This document shows, piece after piece, positions 1 through 7,689 of a DNA stretch of 39,554 nt (position 1 is the stretch's first letter; each line of letters opens with the position of its first letter). The stretch lies in contig JBIKXS010000029.1 in assembly GCA_044355655.1 (NCBI GenBank), positions 1-39,554 of the forward strand, given 5' to 3'. A program made the translations under genes and the position numbers. The notes beneath the pieces are model-generated. The model had not been told where the DNA came from. It saw only the letters and a list, made by a program, of their open reading frames with translations, and made no database searches. Origin of the DNA: UBA3064 sp023258775 (GTDB lineage Bacteria > Pseudomonadota > Gammaproteobacteria > Burkholderiales > Burkholderiaceae_E).

Positions 1-8
1 AGCCTGCT

Positions 9-82
9 TGGAGCGGGTGAAGGGAATCGAACCCTCGTCGTAAGCTTGGAAGGCTTCTGCTCTACCATTGAGCTACACCCGC
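9..82 (-). tRNA. tRNA-Gly (anticodon UCC)
   Basis: Read on the minus strand this is a 74-nt cloverleaf with acceptor arm GCGGGTG / CACCCGC, a D arm, anticodon loop CTTCCAA (anticodon TCC), T arm with GGTTCGATTCC, discriminator T and an encoded CCA at the 3' end. It lies 99 bp downstream of tRNA-Tyr on the same strand. In many proteobacteria tRNA-Tyr, tRNA-Gly and tRNA-Thr precede a tuf gene, so tRNA-Thr and tuf are expected just past the left edge. That last point is inference. Confidence 0.97.
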
Positions 83-181
83 GCTCACCCTCAGCAACAT
101 CTCGCAATCACATCGATTTGCAACGAACAACCTCAAGCGCAGACTTCCCCCGCCAAGCGCCAACGACGCGAGGACAAGTCC

Positions 182-267
182 TGGTGGAGGAGGTTGGATT
201 CGAACCAACGTAGGCGTAAGCCAACAGATTTACAGTCTGCCCCCTTTAGCCACTCGGGCACCCCTCC
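182..267 (-). tRNA. tRNA-Tyr (anticodon GUA)
   Basis: Minus-strand tRNA of 86 nt, a class II tRNA with a long variable arm as expected for Tyr. The acceptor GGAGGGG pairs with CTCCTCC with one G-T pair. The anticodon loop contains GTA, the T loop has GGTTCGAATCC, and CCA is encoded. It is the first gene of a minus-strand tRNA transcript that continues into tRNA-Gly. A strong promoter lies only about 13 bp upstream. The 83-181 spacer between the two tRNAs shows no gene. Confidence 0.97.
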
Positions 268-279
268 AGGGAACCTCGG

Positions 280-308
280 ATTATGGCTTGGCGGTTTTGT
301 GGTGTCAA
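280..308 (-). promoter_or_regulatory. Promoter of the tRNA-Tyr/tRNA-Gly transcript
   Basis: On the minus strand a perfect -35 box TTGACA (308-303) and a CATAAT -10 box (285-280) are separated by exactly 17 bp. A GC-rich stretch (CCGAGG) follows, resembling the stringent-type discriminator of stable RNA promoters. The predicted transcript starts a few bases before the 5' end of tRNA-Tyr at 267. The match to a sigma-70 promoter is seen in the sequence; growth-rate control is inference. Confidence 0.8.
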
Positions 309-380
309 CCTGAAGGGTTAGCGAGGCGCACTTGATGCTGCCTAAAGCCGATTGAATAAGCAACTAGCAAGCTGAAACCA

Positions 381-410
381 TTGACTGACCGACCGGTCGG
401 TCAATATACT
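381..410 (+). promoter_or_regulatory. paa promoter with palindromic operator in its spacer
   Basis: A -35 box TTGACT (381-386) and a -10 box TATACT (405-410) are 18 bp apart. The spacer is almost exactly the perfect 18-bp palindrome TGACCGACCGGTCGGTCA (386-403). ACCGACCGGTCGGT-type palindromes are typical TetR-family operators and resemble the PaaR sites described for betaproteobacterial phenylacetate genes. A repressor here would lie between the RNA polymerase contacts. The natural ligand-binding regulator is the TetR protein encoded at the end of the operon (4602-5294), expected to release DNA when phenylacetyl-CoA accumulates. The regulator assignment is inference. Confidence 0.85.
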
Positions 411-475
411 TCGTGCTTCAGTCAAATCTCGCGTTCTCAAGACAAAGCCTTGTCGCAAACACGGAGTGCCCTGCC

Positions 476-1501
476 ATGTACACCCAGGCAATTGATACCG
501 ATCCCCAGTTAGTAGCAACGCACGGAACCATGCGGCCAGTGGGCGGGACCCATGGTTCTCATGACAAGCTGCTTTCAAACTTCGACCATAGGATTGCAAA
601 CGACGAAAAAATCGAAGCCCAAGATTGGATGCCAGCGGCCTATCGGAAGACGCTGCTTCGACAGATCTCTCAACATGCTCACTCCGAAGTTGTGGGCATG
701 CTTCCGGAAGGTAACTGGATTACCCGCGCTCCAAGTTTAAGGCGCAAGGCGATTTTGTTGGCCAAGGTCCAAGATGAGGGTGGCCATGGCCTTTACTTAT
801 ATAGCGCGGCCGAAACACTGGGTAGTTCGCGCGCTGAAATGCTCGATGCCTTACTTGAAGGTCGTGCCAAATACTCAAGCATCTTCAATTACCCCACCTT
901 GAGTTGGGCCGATGTTGGATGCATCGGCTGGCTGGTCGACGGTGCCGCCATCATGAACCAGGTTCCGCTTTGTCGCTGCAGCTACGGACCCTATGCCAGA
1001 GCGATGATTCGAATTTGCAAAGAGGAGTCTTTCCACCAGCGACAGGGCTTTGAGCTGATGCTTGCCTTATGCAATGGTAGCGAAGGGCAAAAGCAAATGG
1101 CACAAGAGGCCTTTAATCGCTGGTGGTGGCCTGTACTCATGATGTTTGGCCCGCCCGACGCCGACTCGGTTCACTCGACACAGACCATGCAATGGGGCAT
1201 CAAGCGCATCTCAAATGATGACTTAAGACAGCAGTTTCTTGATGCGACTGTTCCACAAGCGCAATTGCTTGGTTTGAGCATTCCGGATCCAGACCTGCGC
1301 TGTGACGAAGCAAGCGGGCATTGGCGATGCGGTCCGATTCAATGGGAAGAGTTTTGGCGCGTCGTGCAAGGCGATGGCCCCTGTAATCGTGAGCGGCTCA
1401 ACACACGCCGAATAGCCCACGAAGAAGGTGCGTGGGTTCGCGAGGCCGCCCACGCCTATGCCCTCAAGCAAGCTGGCCAACAAGCGCAAGCCCTCGGCTG
1501 A
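476..1501 (+). CDS. paaA: Phenylacetyl-CoA 1,2-epoxidase, catalytic subunit PaaA
   Basis: Catalytic subunit of the multicomponent phenylacetyl-CoA epoxidase, a bacterial diiron oxygenase that epoxidises the aromatic ring of phenylacetyl-CoA in the cytoplasm. The 341-residue protein has carboxylate/His iron-ligand motifs at about residues 101-104 (DEGGH) and 184-187 (KEESFH), plus the family segment PEGNWITRAPSL near residue 78. The ATG at 476 was chosen because GGAG (463-466) lies 9 nt upstream; an in-frame start at 413 would overlap the promoter. The first 30 residues are a little longer than in the E. coli protein. It is the first gene of paaABCDE and sits about 65 bp after a TetR-type operator. 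Confidence 0.95.
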   Translation: MYTQAIDTDPQLVATHGTMRPVGGTHGSHDKLLSNFDHRIANDEKIEAQDWMPAAYRKTLLRQISQHAHSEVVGMLPEGNWITRAPSLRRKAILLAKVQDEGGHGLYLYSAAETLGSSRAEMLDALLEGRAKYSSIFNYPTLSWADVGCIGWLVDGAAIMNQVPLCRCSYGPYARAMIRICKEESFHQRQGFELMLALCNGSEGQKQMAQEAFNRWWWPVLMMFGPPDADSVHSTQTMQWGIKRISNDDLRQQFLDATVPQAQLLGLSIPDPDLRCDEASGHWRCGPIQWEEFWRVVQGDGPCNRERLNTRRIAHEEGAWVREAAHAYALKQAGQQAQALG

Positions 1502-1532
1502 GCAAACCCAACCGAGCAAAGGAAACCGATTC

Positions 1533-1916
1533 ATGTCCGAGCACTCCCCAACAGGCACGAGCCCGAACACACTTGACCCGGCGCAGCCCGCACCGAAAGC
1601 CCCAATAGAAACGGGAAAGAGAGATCGAACAGCGAGCGATCCATGGCCACTTTGGGAAGTGTTCGTGCGCCACCGACAAGGGCTCGAACATAAACACTGC
1701 GGCTCGCTCCATGCGGCAGATGCACAACAAGCCCTCAACATGGCTCGTGATGTCTATACCCGCCGTCAAGAAGGCATTTCAATTTGGGTAGTCCCCTCGC
1801 AGGCGATCACCGCATCGACTGCCGAGCATAAGGATGCCTTTTTTGACCCGATGGCCGACAAAATCTATCGGCACCCAAGCTTTTATCGACTGCCACAGGC
1901 AGTCGATCACATGTAA
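1533..1916 (+). CDS. paaB: Phenylacetyl-CoA epoxidase subunit PaaB
   Basis: Small subunit of the phenylacetyl-CoA epoxidase, needed for activity of the PaaABCE complex. The conserved core runs from about residue 33 (WPLWEVFVRHRQG) through the HCGSLHAADAQQAL segment to DKIYRHPSFYRLP at the C-terminus. At 127 residues it is longer than the usual 95 or so, because about 32 Pro/Thr-rich residues precede the core. The ATG at 1533 has AAAGGA 9 nt upstream. The stop codon shares one base with the paaC start (TAATG), indicating translational coupling. The extension looks like a disordered tail and could in part reflect a later true start, although no other Met lies before the core. Confidence 0.9.
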   Translation: MSEHSPTGTSPNTLDPAQPAPKAPIETGKRDRTASDPWPLWEVFVRHRQGLEHKHCGSLHAADAQQALNMARDVYTRRQEGISIWVVPSQAITASTAEHKDAFFDPMADKIYRHPSFYRLPQAVDHM

Positions 1917-2728
1917 TGCATCCGATTTCGGCGCTTGCCGAGACCAAGCAGCCTGCCCCTGAAGAATTTTTGCTGCGGCTTGGCGACAATGCGCTGATCC
2001 TGAGCCACCGTCTGAGCGAATGGACAGGGCACGGCCCTGCGCTTGAAGAAGACATCGCCCTCACCAATACGGCGTTGGACTTGCTCGGGCAGGCTCGCAT
2101 GCTCTACAGCCACGCCGGCCAAAACATGCAACCGGTTTGTGACGAAGATGCCTTGGCCTATTGGCGCAATGCCGAAGCCTTCAGAAACTTCACAGCGCTT
2201 GAGTTGCCCAATAGCGGTGTACATGCGGCCCGCGGAGCACTTGGCGATTACGCTTTTACGATGGTGCGTCAAAGTCTTTTTAGCGCTTATATGCTTGAGC
2301 TTTGGCCCTTGGTGGCCGAATCGGCGGACGAAGTACTGGCTGGCATTGCGATGAAGTCGATCAAAGAAACCCGTTATCACTGGCGCCATGCCAGCGATTG
2401 GACGATTCGATTAGGTGATGGCACCGAGGCCTCCAATCAGCGTATGCAACAAGCCCTTGAGCAGTTCTATCCTTACACCAACGAGTGGTTCACATTCGAT
2501 GCAATCGATGAACGCGCACTCGGATACAGCGCACATGACTTAGCAACACAGCTGCGCGATCGCTGGCTCAGCCAAGTCGACGCCTTATGCAAGCAGTCCC
2601 ATTTGCGCATGCCGGCCTCAAGCCAATTGCAAACTCGTGGGCGCTTTGGTGTTCATGGCGAGCACTTAAGCTTATTGCTCGCTGAAATGCAGTCCGTCGC
2701 GCGTGCCCATCCGGGTGCTTCGTGGTAA
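1916..2728 (+). CDS. paaC: Phenylacetyl-CoA epoxidase structural subunit PaaC
   Basis: Ferritin-like structural partner of PaaA in the phenylacetyl-CoA epoxidase. The 270-residue helical protein shows the family signatures LGDNALILSHRLSEWTGHGP near the N-terminus, DIALTNTALDLLGQAR, AEAFRNFTALELPN and KETRYHWRHASDWTIRLGDG. PaaC resembles PaaA in fold but is known not to be the catalytic subunit. The start overlaps the paaB stop by one base, and the reading frame of paaD starts inside the last codons of paaC. Both junctions point to one polycistronic unit. Confidence 0.93.
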   Translation: MHPISALAETKQPAPEEFLLRLGDNALILSHRLSEWTGHGPALEEDIALTNTALDLLGQARMLYSHAGQNMQPVCDEDALAYWRNAEAFRNFTALELPNSGVHAARGALGDYAFTMVRQSLFSAYMLELWPLVAESADEVLAGIAMKSIKETRYHWRHASDWTIRLGDGTEASNQRMQQALEQFYPYTNEWFTFDAIDERALGYSAHDLATQLRDRWLSQVDALCKQSHLRMPASSQLQTRGRFGVHGEHLSLLLAEMQSVARAHPGASW

Positions 2729-3312
2729 GTAATAAAACCTTGAACGCTGCCCTTGATCAACAAAGGCAGCCAAGCGATGCACTGCTGCTTGAAGCGGTCA
2801 ACGCATTGCCTGACCCGGAGATTCCGGTGATTAGCCTAGGCGATCTAGGCATCGTGCGCGGCCTTCACCGCGAACAAGGCATATGCGTTGTTAGCATCAC
2901 TCCCACTTATAGTGGATGCCCCGCGACCGAAACGATTCGCGACGACATTCTCGCGCTACTTAAGGCAAGGGGCGAAGCCCAAGCGAAGGTTGTGATCGCT
3001 TTATCGCCCGCCTGGAACACGGACTGGATTTCGGAGGAGGGCCGCAACAAGCTCAAAGCCTTTGGCATAGCACCACCGCTTCGTTGTCTGGATAAGCCTG
3101 GATCGATCGAGGGCAATGTATCGGCTTTGGGAGGCGAGCATGCACATCGGGTCTTTCCCCTCAAACGCATGACTACTTTGGCTCGCGTGCAATGCCCACG
3201 CTGTGAATCGGAAGTGATTGAAAGCATCAGCGAATTCGGCTCAACGCCGTGCAAAGCAATTTATCGATGTCTTGCTTGCCGCGAGCCCTTTGACTACTTC
3301 AAACCCTACTAA
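2722..3312 (+). CDS. paaD: Phenylacetate degradation protein PaaD (DUF59 plus zinc ribbon)
   Basis: PaaD belongs to the MIP18/DUF59 family implicated in iron-sulfur or metal-centre assembly, and is encoded with the phenylacetyl-CoA epoxidase. The 196-residue protein has a DUF59 core with DPEIPVISLGDLGIVRG (about 29-45) and TPTYSGCPATETI (about 60-72), including the conserved Cys. The C-terminus holds two CxxC pairs, CPRC and CLAC, that form a likely zinc ribbon. The start is GTG at 2722, 7 bases inside the end of paaC. Its role is probably maturation of the diiron enzyme or of the PaaE cluster. That role is inferred from the family. Confidence 0.92.
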   Translation: MVSNKTLNAALDQQRQPSDALLLEAVNALPDPEIPVISLGDLGIVRGLHREQGICVVSITPTYSGCPATETIRDDILALLKARGEAQAKVVIALSPAWNTDWISEEGRNKLKAFGIAPPLRCLDKPGSIEGNVSALGGEHAHRVFPLKRMTTLARVQCPRCESEVIESISEFGSTPCKAIYRCLACREPFDYFKPY

Positions 3313-3373
3313 GATTTATCATCGTGCCCATCAACCATGTTTGCAATCCATGCCGGCTGACAAACTAACCGCT

Positions 3374-4546
3374 ATGAAGTCTATTTCGCAACCCTTGATG
3401 CCAGCAATGCACAGTCTTAACATTGTTGGACGAAGTGAGCCCACCGAGGATAGTGTGTGTCTGCGGTTTGCAGTTCCTGATGCGCTTTATGATCGTTATC
3501 TTTTTAAGGAGGGGCAATTTATAGCGCTTGAAGCCGAGATTGACGGTGAACGCATAAGACGCAACTACTCGATTTGCTCATCGGTCCAGGACTACCAGCG
3601 ATCAAAGACATTTAGTGTCGGTATTCGGGCGATCGCAAAGGGTCGCTTTTCAAACTGGGCAAAGTCAAATTTGCAGCCTGGTTTGAGCCTATCGGTGATG
3701 ACGCCAGACGGACGTTTTGTACCGCCACCATACAAGCAAGCCGAGCAGGCAACACAGCAAGCAGAGGGCCACACAGAACCAAGCATGAAAGCTCGTCATC
3801 ATCTTGCTTTTGCCGGTGGTTCAGGCATAACGCCCATGTTATCGATCATGCAAACCTTGCTTGAGCGAGAAGCGGGAAGTCGATTTTCGCTTGTCTACGG
3901 GAATCGTCAGCGACACAGCCTGATGTTTTTTGAAGAGCTTGAGGACCTGAAAAACCGCTATGTCGATCGATTACAACTGATCTATATTTTTTCCGACGAA
4001 CCAAGTGATTCAGTGCTCCACGATGGCCTACTCGATCAAGCAAAGTGTGAATATCTGCTCCAAACATTGATCGACCCGGCATCGATCGATGTCGCTTATT
4101 TATGTGGCCCTGAGCCGATGATGCTTGCAGCAGAGGCCGCGTTATTGTTATTGTCTGTCGACCGATCCAAAATATTGATGGAACGCTTTGGTCGTGCGCA
4201 TGTGTCTCCACCGGATGTGGCGCATCTTGGATCTGCTTCAGCGGAGACTGGCGCTGCGAGCAATACATCAAAGCTTAAGTTACGCATCGATGGCAAGCAG
4301 CGAAACATCCAACTTGCCCGAGACGGCCCTAGTATTTTGCAAGCGGGATTACAAGCGGGTATGCCCTTGCCCTATGCCTGCCAGGCTGGGGTTTGTTGTA
4401 CTTGCAGGGCCAAAGTCATCGAAGGCGAAGTGCGCATGGCCAAAAACTACACCTTGCAAGACGATGAAATAGCCCAGGGATTCGTGCTGACGTGTCAGGC
4501 CCACCCGATTAGCGGTGAAGTGACCATTAGCTTCGATGAACGCTAA
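3374..4546 (+). CDS. paaE: Phenylacetyl-CoA epoxidase reductase PaaE
   Basis: Reductase that passes electrons from NAD(P)H through FAD and a [2Fe-2S] cluster to the PaaA diiron centre. The N-terminal ferredoxin-reductase module has the FAD motif RRNYSICSS (about 62-70). The nucleotide-binding motif AGGSGITPM follows near 147-155 and YLCGPEPMM further on. The C-terminal plant-type ferredoxin has C336-x4-C341-x2-C344-x29-C374. About 15 extra Gln/Glu-rich residues sit near 121-138. No convincing ribosome binding site was seen; ATG 3374 is used, but ATG 3398 lines up better with the E. coli N-terminus. It is the last epoxidase gene of the operon. Confidence 0.93.
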   Translation: MKSISQPLMPAMHSLNIVGRSEPTEDSVCLRFAVPDALYDRYLFKEGQFIALEAEIDGERIRRNYSICSSVQDYQRSKTFSVGIRAIAKGRFSNWAKSNLQPGLSLSVMTPDGRFVPPPYKQAEQATQQAEGHTEPSMKARHHLAFAGGSGITPMLSIMQTLLEREAGSRFSLVYGNRQRHSLMFFEELEDLKNRYVDRLQLIYIFSDEPSDSVLHDGLLDQAKCEYLLQTLIDPASIDVAYLCGPEPMMLAAEAALLLLSVDRSKILMERFGRAHVSPPDVAHLGSASAETGAASNTSKLKLRIDGKQRNIQLARDGPSILQAGLQAGMPLPYACQAGVCCTCRAKVIEGEVRMAKNYTLQDDEIAQGFVLTCQAHPISGEVTISFDER

Positions 4547-4563
4547 GCCAAGGGATCGATGCG

Positions 4564-4596
4564 ATGACTTCTAGCGCGTTGGCTCAAGCCATTTAA
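4564..4596 (+). CDS. Possible 10-codon leader ORF before paaR
   Basis: A short ORF, MTSSALAQAI, begins at an ATG with a good Shine-Dalgarno-like AAGGGA (4550-4555) 8 nt upstream and ends 5 nt before the paaR start. The paaR ATG itself has no evident ribosome binding site. The arrangement would allow translational coupling between leader and regulator. The ORF is so short that chance is a real alternative. Confidence 0.25.
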   Translation: MTSSALAQAI

Positions 4597-4601
4597 GTCA
4601 T

Positions 4602-5294
4602 ATGGCAAAGATTCGCAGTGCCTCGTTTGATTCCCAACGCGATCGACTCGCCGATCAAGCGGTTCGATTGTTTGCCGTAAGCGACTATGCATCGGCGAGC
4701 ATGGCAGCGATTGCTGGTCAATGCGCGGTCTCCAAGGCAACGCTATACCACTACTTCGACGCCAAAGATGACTTATTGTTTCATGCGCTAGAGCGTTATA
4801 CCTTAGAGTTAGAAAGCCTCGCGCAACAATGTTTGATGGCCTCAAAGGGCCTTTGCCTCGAGCAACTGATTCGACAATTCGTCAACGCCTACGCTGATGC
4901 TGCGCATCACCATAAAGCTTTGATCCACGATGTGCACCATCTTGCCCGAGTGCAACGCGAGCGTATTCGTGGCATTGAGCGACAAATCGTTCGTCATTTC
5001 CAAGCGGCGATCCTCAAGGACTTCCCAGGGCTTCATGGATGCCCTCAACTTGGGGCCACCACGATGAGTCTGCTGGGCATGCTCAATTTCAGTTTTACTT
5101 GGTGGCGTAGCGAGGGTCCGATGAGCCGTGACGCTTTCGCTGCTGAATTGATTACGCTTTGGCAGGGGGCACTGGCGGCAAAGGTTTCGAGCTTGATGTC
5201 TGAGCGCCAAAGCTTGGCAGATGGGACAGAGCCGCCAGCAGATGGGACCGAGCCGCTAGCAGATGGGATCGAGCCCAAAATCACGTTAAGCTGA
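4602..5294 (+). CDS. paaR: TetR-family regulator of phenylacetate degradation, PaaR
   Basis: TetR-family repressor of 230 residues. The N-terminal helix-turn-helix (about 8-55) has the typical pattern AVRLFAVSDYASASMAAIAG followed by CAVSKATLYHYFDAKDDLL. The rest is a helical ligand-binding domain. It follows paaE on the same strand, and a TetR-type palindrome lies in the paa promoter, so phenylacetyl-CoA-responsive repression of paaABCDE is the likely role, as known for betaproteobacterial PaaR. The C-terminal tail is unusual: three heptapeptide repeats (ADGTEPP, ADGTEPL, ADGIEPK) encoded by a 21-bp tandem repeat. The start is set by distance to the first helix, not by a ribosome binding site. 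Confidence 0.88.
   Translation: MAKIRSASFDSQRDRLADQAVRLFAVSDYASASMAAIAGQCAVSKATLYHYFDAKDDLLFHALERYTLELESLAQQCLMASKGLCLEQLIRQFVNAYADAAHHHKALIHDVHHLARVQRERIRGIERQIVRHFQAAILKDFPGLHGCPQLGATTMSLLGMLNFSFTWWRSEGPMSRDAFAAELITLWQGALAAKVSSLMSERQSLADGTEPPADGTEPLADGIEPKITLS
5217..5279 (+). repeat. Three 21-bp tandem repeats inside the 3' end of paaR
   Basis: Units begin at 5217, 5238 and 5259, each starting GCAGATGGGA and keeping the reading frame. They encode three acidic, Pro-containing heptapeptides at the C-terminus of the TetR regulator. Copy-number change by slippage would alter only tail length. Confidence 0.9.
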
Positions 5295-5372
5295 CCGCTT
5301 GCTCTCAACACCTTTTCTCGCTGTTGACGCTCGGGGTGCTGAATGCACGCAACCTTTGAAAGGAACTGACTT

Positions 5373-6344
5373 ATGGCCGCTAGTTTTGCATCGCAGGCTG
5401 ACCTTGGTGACAAGGTTATTAGCTTTACCCAACTTTCTGAAAACGCCTGGGCCTATACCGCGCAGGGCGACCCAAACTCCGGGGTCATTATTGGCAAAAA
5501 TGCAGCCATGGTGATTGACACCACGGCAACCCCTGCCATGGCACAAGATTTAATCGCACGTATTCGCGGCATTACCGATAAGCCCATCAAGTATGTCGTG
5601 CTCAGTCACTACCATGCGGTGCGAGTCTTGGGCGCATCGGCTTACATCGCCGAAGGCGCACAAGAAATCATCGCGTCTCGAGCAAGCTATGAACTGATTG
5701 TCGAGCGTGGCGCCCAAGATATGCAATCGGAAATCGAACGTTTTCCGCGGCTTTTTCGAGGTCAGGAGTCGATTCCGGGGCTCACCTGGCCGACGATGAT
5801 TTTCGAGCGCAAGTTGAGCCTTATGCTCGACGATCTCGAGGTGCAAATCTTGCATCTTGGGCCCGGGCATACCAAAGGCGACAGCGTAGTTTGGATCCCT
5901 TCGCAAAGGGTTTTGTTTTCGGGTGATTTGGTTGAATTTGAGGCAGGCGTATATACCGGCGATGCGCATTTGAATCAATGGCCAGCAACGCTTGATGCGC
6001 TTGCCGCACTTCGACCCGAAAAACTGATGCCAGGCCGCGGTGAGGCCATGCAAACCGAAGCCGATTGTCTCAAAGCGATCGACTACACAAGACGTTGGGT
6101 ACAAACCCTTTTTGAAAGTGCGAAAGAAGCTGTCGCGCAGGGGATGAGTCTGAAGCAGGCCTATGACCTGGCAAAGTCACGCATGGATCCGGTTTTTGGA
6201 ACGGTACCGATTTACGAACATTGCATGCCCTTTGATGTGTCTAGGGCCTACGATGAAGCAAGCGGCATTGACCATCCAAGAATCTGGACCGCAGCCCGCG
6301 ACAAAGAGATGTGGGCTCAGCTTGCCGTCGCTTCAAGCGCCTGA
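5373..6344 (+). CDS. MBL-fold hydrolase-like protein with degenerate metal site
   Basis: Metallo-beta-lactamase-fold protein of 323 residues, probably cytoplasmic. The first motif reads LSHYHAVRVLG where the family has HxHxDH, so the Asp and third His that bind the second zinc are Val and Arg. The later motifs GPGHTKGD and FSGDLVE are kept, while the final His motif reads PGRGEA, with Arg in place of His. At most one metal site seems intact. The start at 5373 has AAAGGA about 8 nt upstream. It follows paaR by 78 bp and may belong to the phenylacetate neighbourhood, but no substrate can be named. Its end overlaps the convergent sulfhydrylase gene by 28 bp. Confidence 0.8.
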   Translation: MAASFASQADLGDKVISFTQLSENAWAYTAQGDPNSGVIIGKNAAMVIDTTATPAMAQDLIARIRGITDKPIKYVVLSHYHAVRVLGASAYIAEGAQEIIASRASYELIVERGAQDMQSEIERFPRLFRGQESIPGLTWPTMIFERKLSLMLDDLEVQILHLGPGHTKGDSVVWIPSQRVLFSGDLVEFEAGVYTGDAHLNQWPATLDALAALRPEKLMPGRGEAMQTEADCLKAIDYTRRWVQTLFESAKEAVAQGMSLKQAYDLAKSRMDPVFGTVPIYEHCMPFDVSRAYDEASGIDHPRIWTAARDKEMWAQLAVASSA

Positions 6345-7621
6345 TCAAGATCCCAAAGCAAGTCATCAAGGCTTTCGATCCCTACCGACATGCGGATCAG
6401 ATCGGAGGGCACACCTGCTGCCAACTGCTCTGATTCGCTTAGTTGTCTGTGGGTGGTTGAAGCGGGGTGGATGATGAGGCTGCGCGCGTCGCCAACATTA
6501 GCAAGATGGCTCATAAATCTGGCTGCGTTGATAAAGCCTTCGCCCGCCTTTGCCCCACCCTTTACGCCAAAGCACAAAATACCCCCAGCACCCTTGGGCA
6601 TGTAGCGTTGACTCAAGTGGTAGTAGGGGCTTGATTGAAGCCCAGGATAATTGACCCAGGCTACACGTCGATGCGACTGCAAAAACTGGGCAATGGCTAA
6701 TGCATTGGCACAAATACGATCCATGCGAACGGCAAGCGTTTCAATACCTTGTAACAATAGCCAGGCATTCATCGGTGAAAGCGTTGGACCAAGCGTACGC
6801 GCAATCTCAAATCGCGCCTTCATCGTAAAGCCAAAGTCACCAAAAGTTTCATAAAAACGAACGCCGTGATAACCCTCACTTGGCAAAACCATGTCAGGGA
6901 ATTTACCGTTATCCCAAGGGAATCGGCCAGACTCCACCACCACACCACCCATGGTGGTGCCATGCCCGCCAAGATACTTGGTCGCCGAATGGACAACAAT
7001 ATCCGCACCGTGCTTAAGCGGCTGACATAAATAGGGCGATGCGAGCGTGTTATCGATAACCAAGGGAATACCGTGGTGGCGGGCAATGGCTGCAAGCTTT
7101 TCAAGATCGATAACATTCAGCCTGGGATTGGCAATCGACTCAGCAAAAATTGCTTTAGTGTTGCTTTGTATCGCTTGCTCGAAATTTTCAACCTGATCGG
7201 GCTCCACGAAAGTGCAGCTGATACCAAAACGCGCAAAGGTGACCGCAAACTGAGCATAAGTGCCGCCGTAAAGCGTGCGCGCAGCAACGATGTGGTCACC
7301 CTGCCTGCACAAGGTGAGCATGGCAAGCATTTCTGCCGCCATGCCACTTGCAGCCGAGACAGCAGCCCGACCTGCTTCGAGTGCTGCCACGCGTTCTTCG
7401 AAAAGCGCAACCGTTGGGTTGGACAAGCGGGCGTAAACATGCCCGAAGGTTTGCAAATTAAATAACGAGGCCGCATGTTCGGCCGAATCGAACACATAGG
7501 AAGTCGTCTGATAAATCGGTGCTGCTCGCGCGCCGGTGCTGGGATCAGGTAGTTGTCCTGCATGAAGGCAGAGGGTTTCAAACCCAAACGCGCGATCGAT
7601 TTGCTTCACGTCTTTGCTCAT
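6317..7621 (-). CDS. metY: O-acetylhomoserine sulfhydrylase (PLP enzyme)
   Basis: PLP-dependent Cys/Met-metabolism enzyme that makes homocysteine from O-acetylhomoserine and sulfide. The 434-residue protein shows the N-terminal FETLCLHAGQLPDPSTGARA, PIYQTTSYVFDS, the YARLSNPT motif and the PLP-Lys segment HSATKYLGGHGTTMGG. The region HPASTTHRQLSESEQ and RMSVGIES at the C-terminus are typical. The long spacer between FPWDNGKFPD and EGYHG fits sulfhydrylases better than cystathionine gamma-synthase. Its tail overlaps the MBL-fold gene on the other strand. No SAM riboswitch was recognised in the 68 bp between it and the next minus-strand gene. Confidence 0.92.
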   Translation of the reverse strand: MSKDVKQIDRAFGFETLCLHAGQLPDPSTGARAAPIYQTTSYVFDSAEHAASLFNLQTFGHVYARLSNPTVALFEERVAALEAGRAAVSAASGMAAEMLAMLTLCRQGDHIVAARTLYGGTYAQFAVTFARFGISCTFVEPDQVENFEQAIQSNTKAIFAESIANPRLNVIDLEKLAAIARHHGIPLVIDNTLASPYLCQPLKHGADIVVHSATKYLGGHGTTMGGVVVESGRFPWDNGKFPDMVLPSEGYHGVRFYETFGDFGFTMKARFEIARTLGPTLSPMNAWLLLQGIETLAVRMDRICANALAIAQFLQSHRRVAWVNYPGLQSSPYYHLSQRYMPKGAGGILCFGVKGGAKAGEGFINAARFMSHLANVGDARSLIIHPASTTHRQLSESEQLAAGVPSDLIRMSVGIESLDDLLWDLDQALEATAS

Positions 7622-7689
7622 AGGCTTATCCCATCGATAGTGGCGGGCTTGAATCGCAAGAAGGCTATCGCAAAGGCCAGTGGACTCGC

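Noticed and set aside
1223..1741. 172-codon minus-strand open frame across the paaA/paaB junction
   Set aside because: Antisense to two well-supported genes; Cys/Ser/Arg-rich shadow translation.
5550..6104. 184-codon minus-strand open frame
   Set aside because: Lies wholly inside the MBL-fold gene on the other strand and has no domain-like pattern.
7622..7689. Possible SAM-type riboswitch upstream of the sulfhydrylase gene
   Set aside because: Only 68 bp between genes and no recognisable riboswitch fold or terminator.
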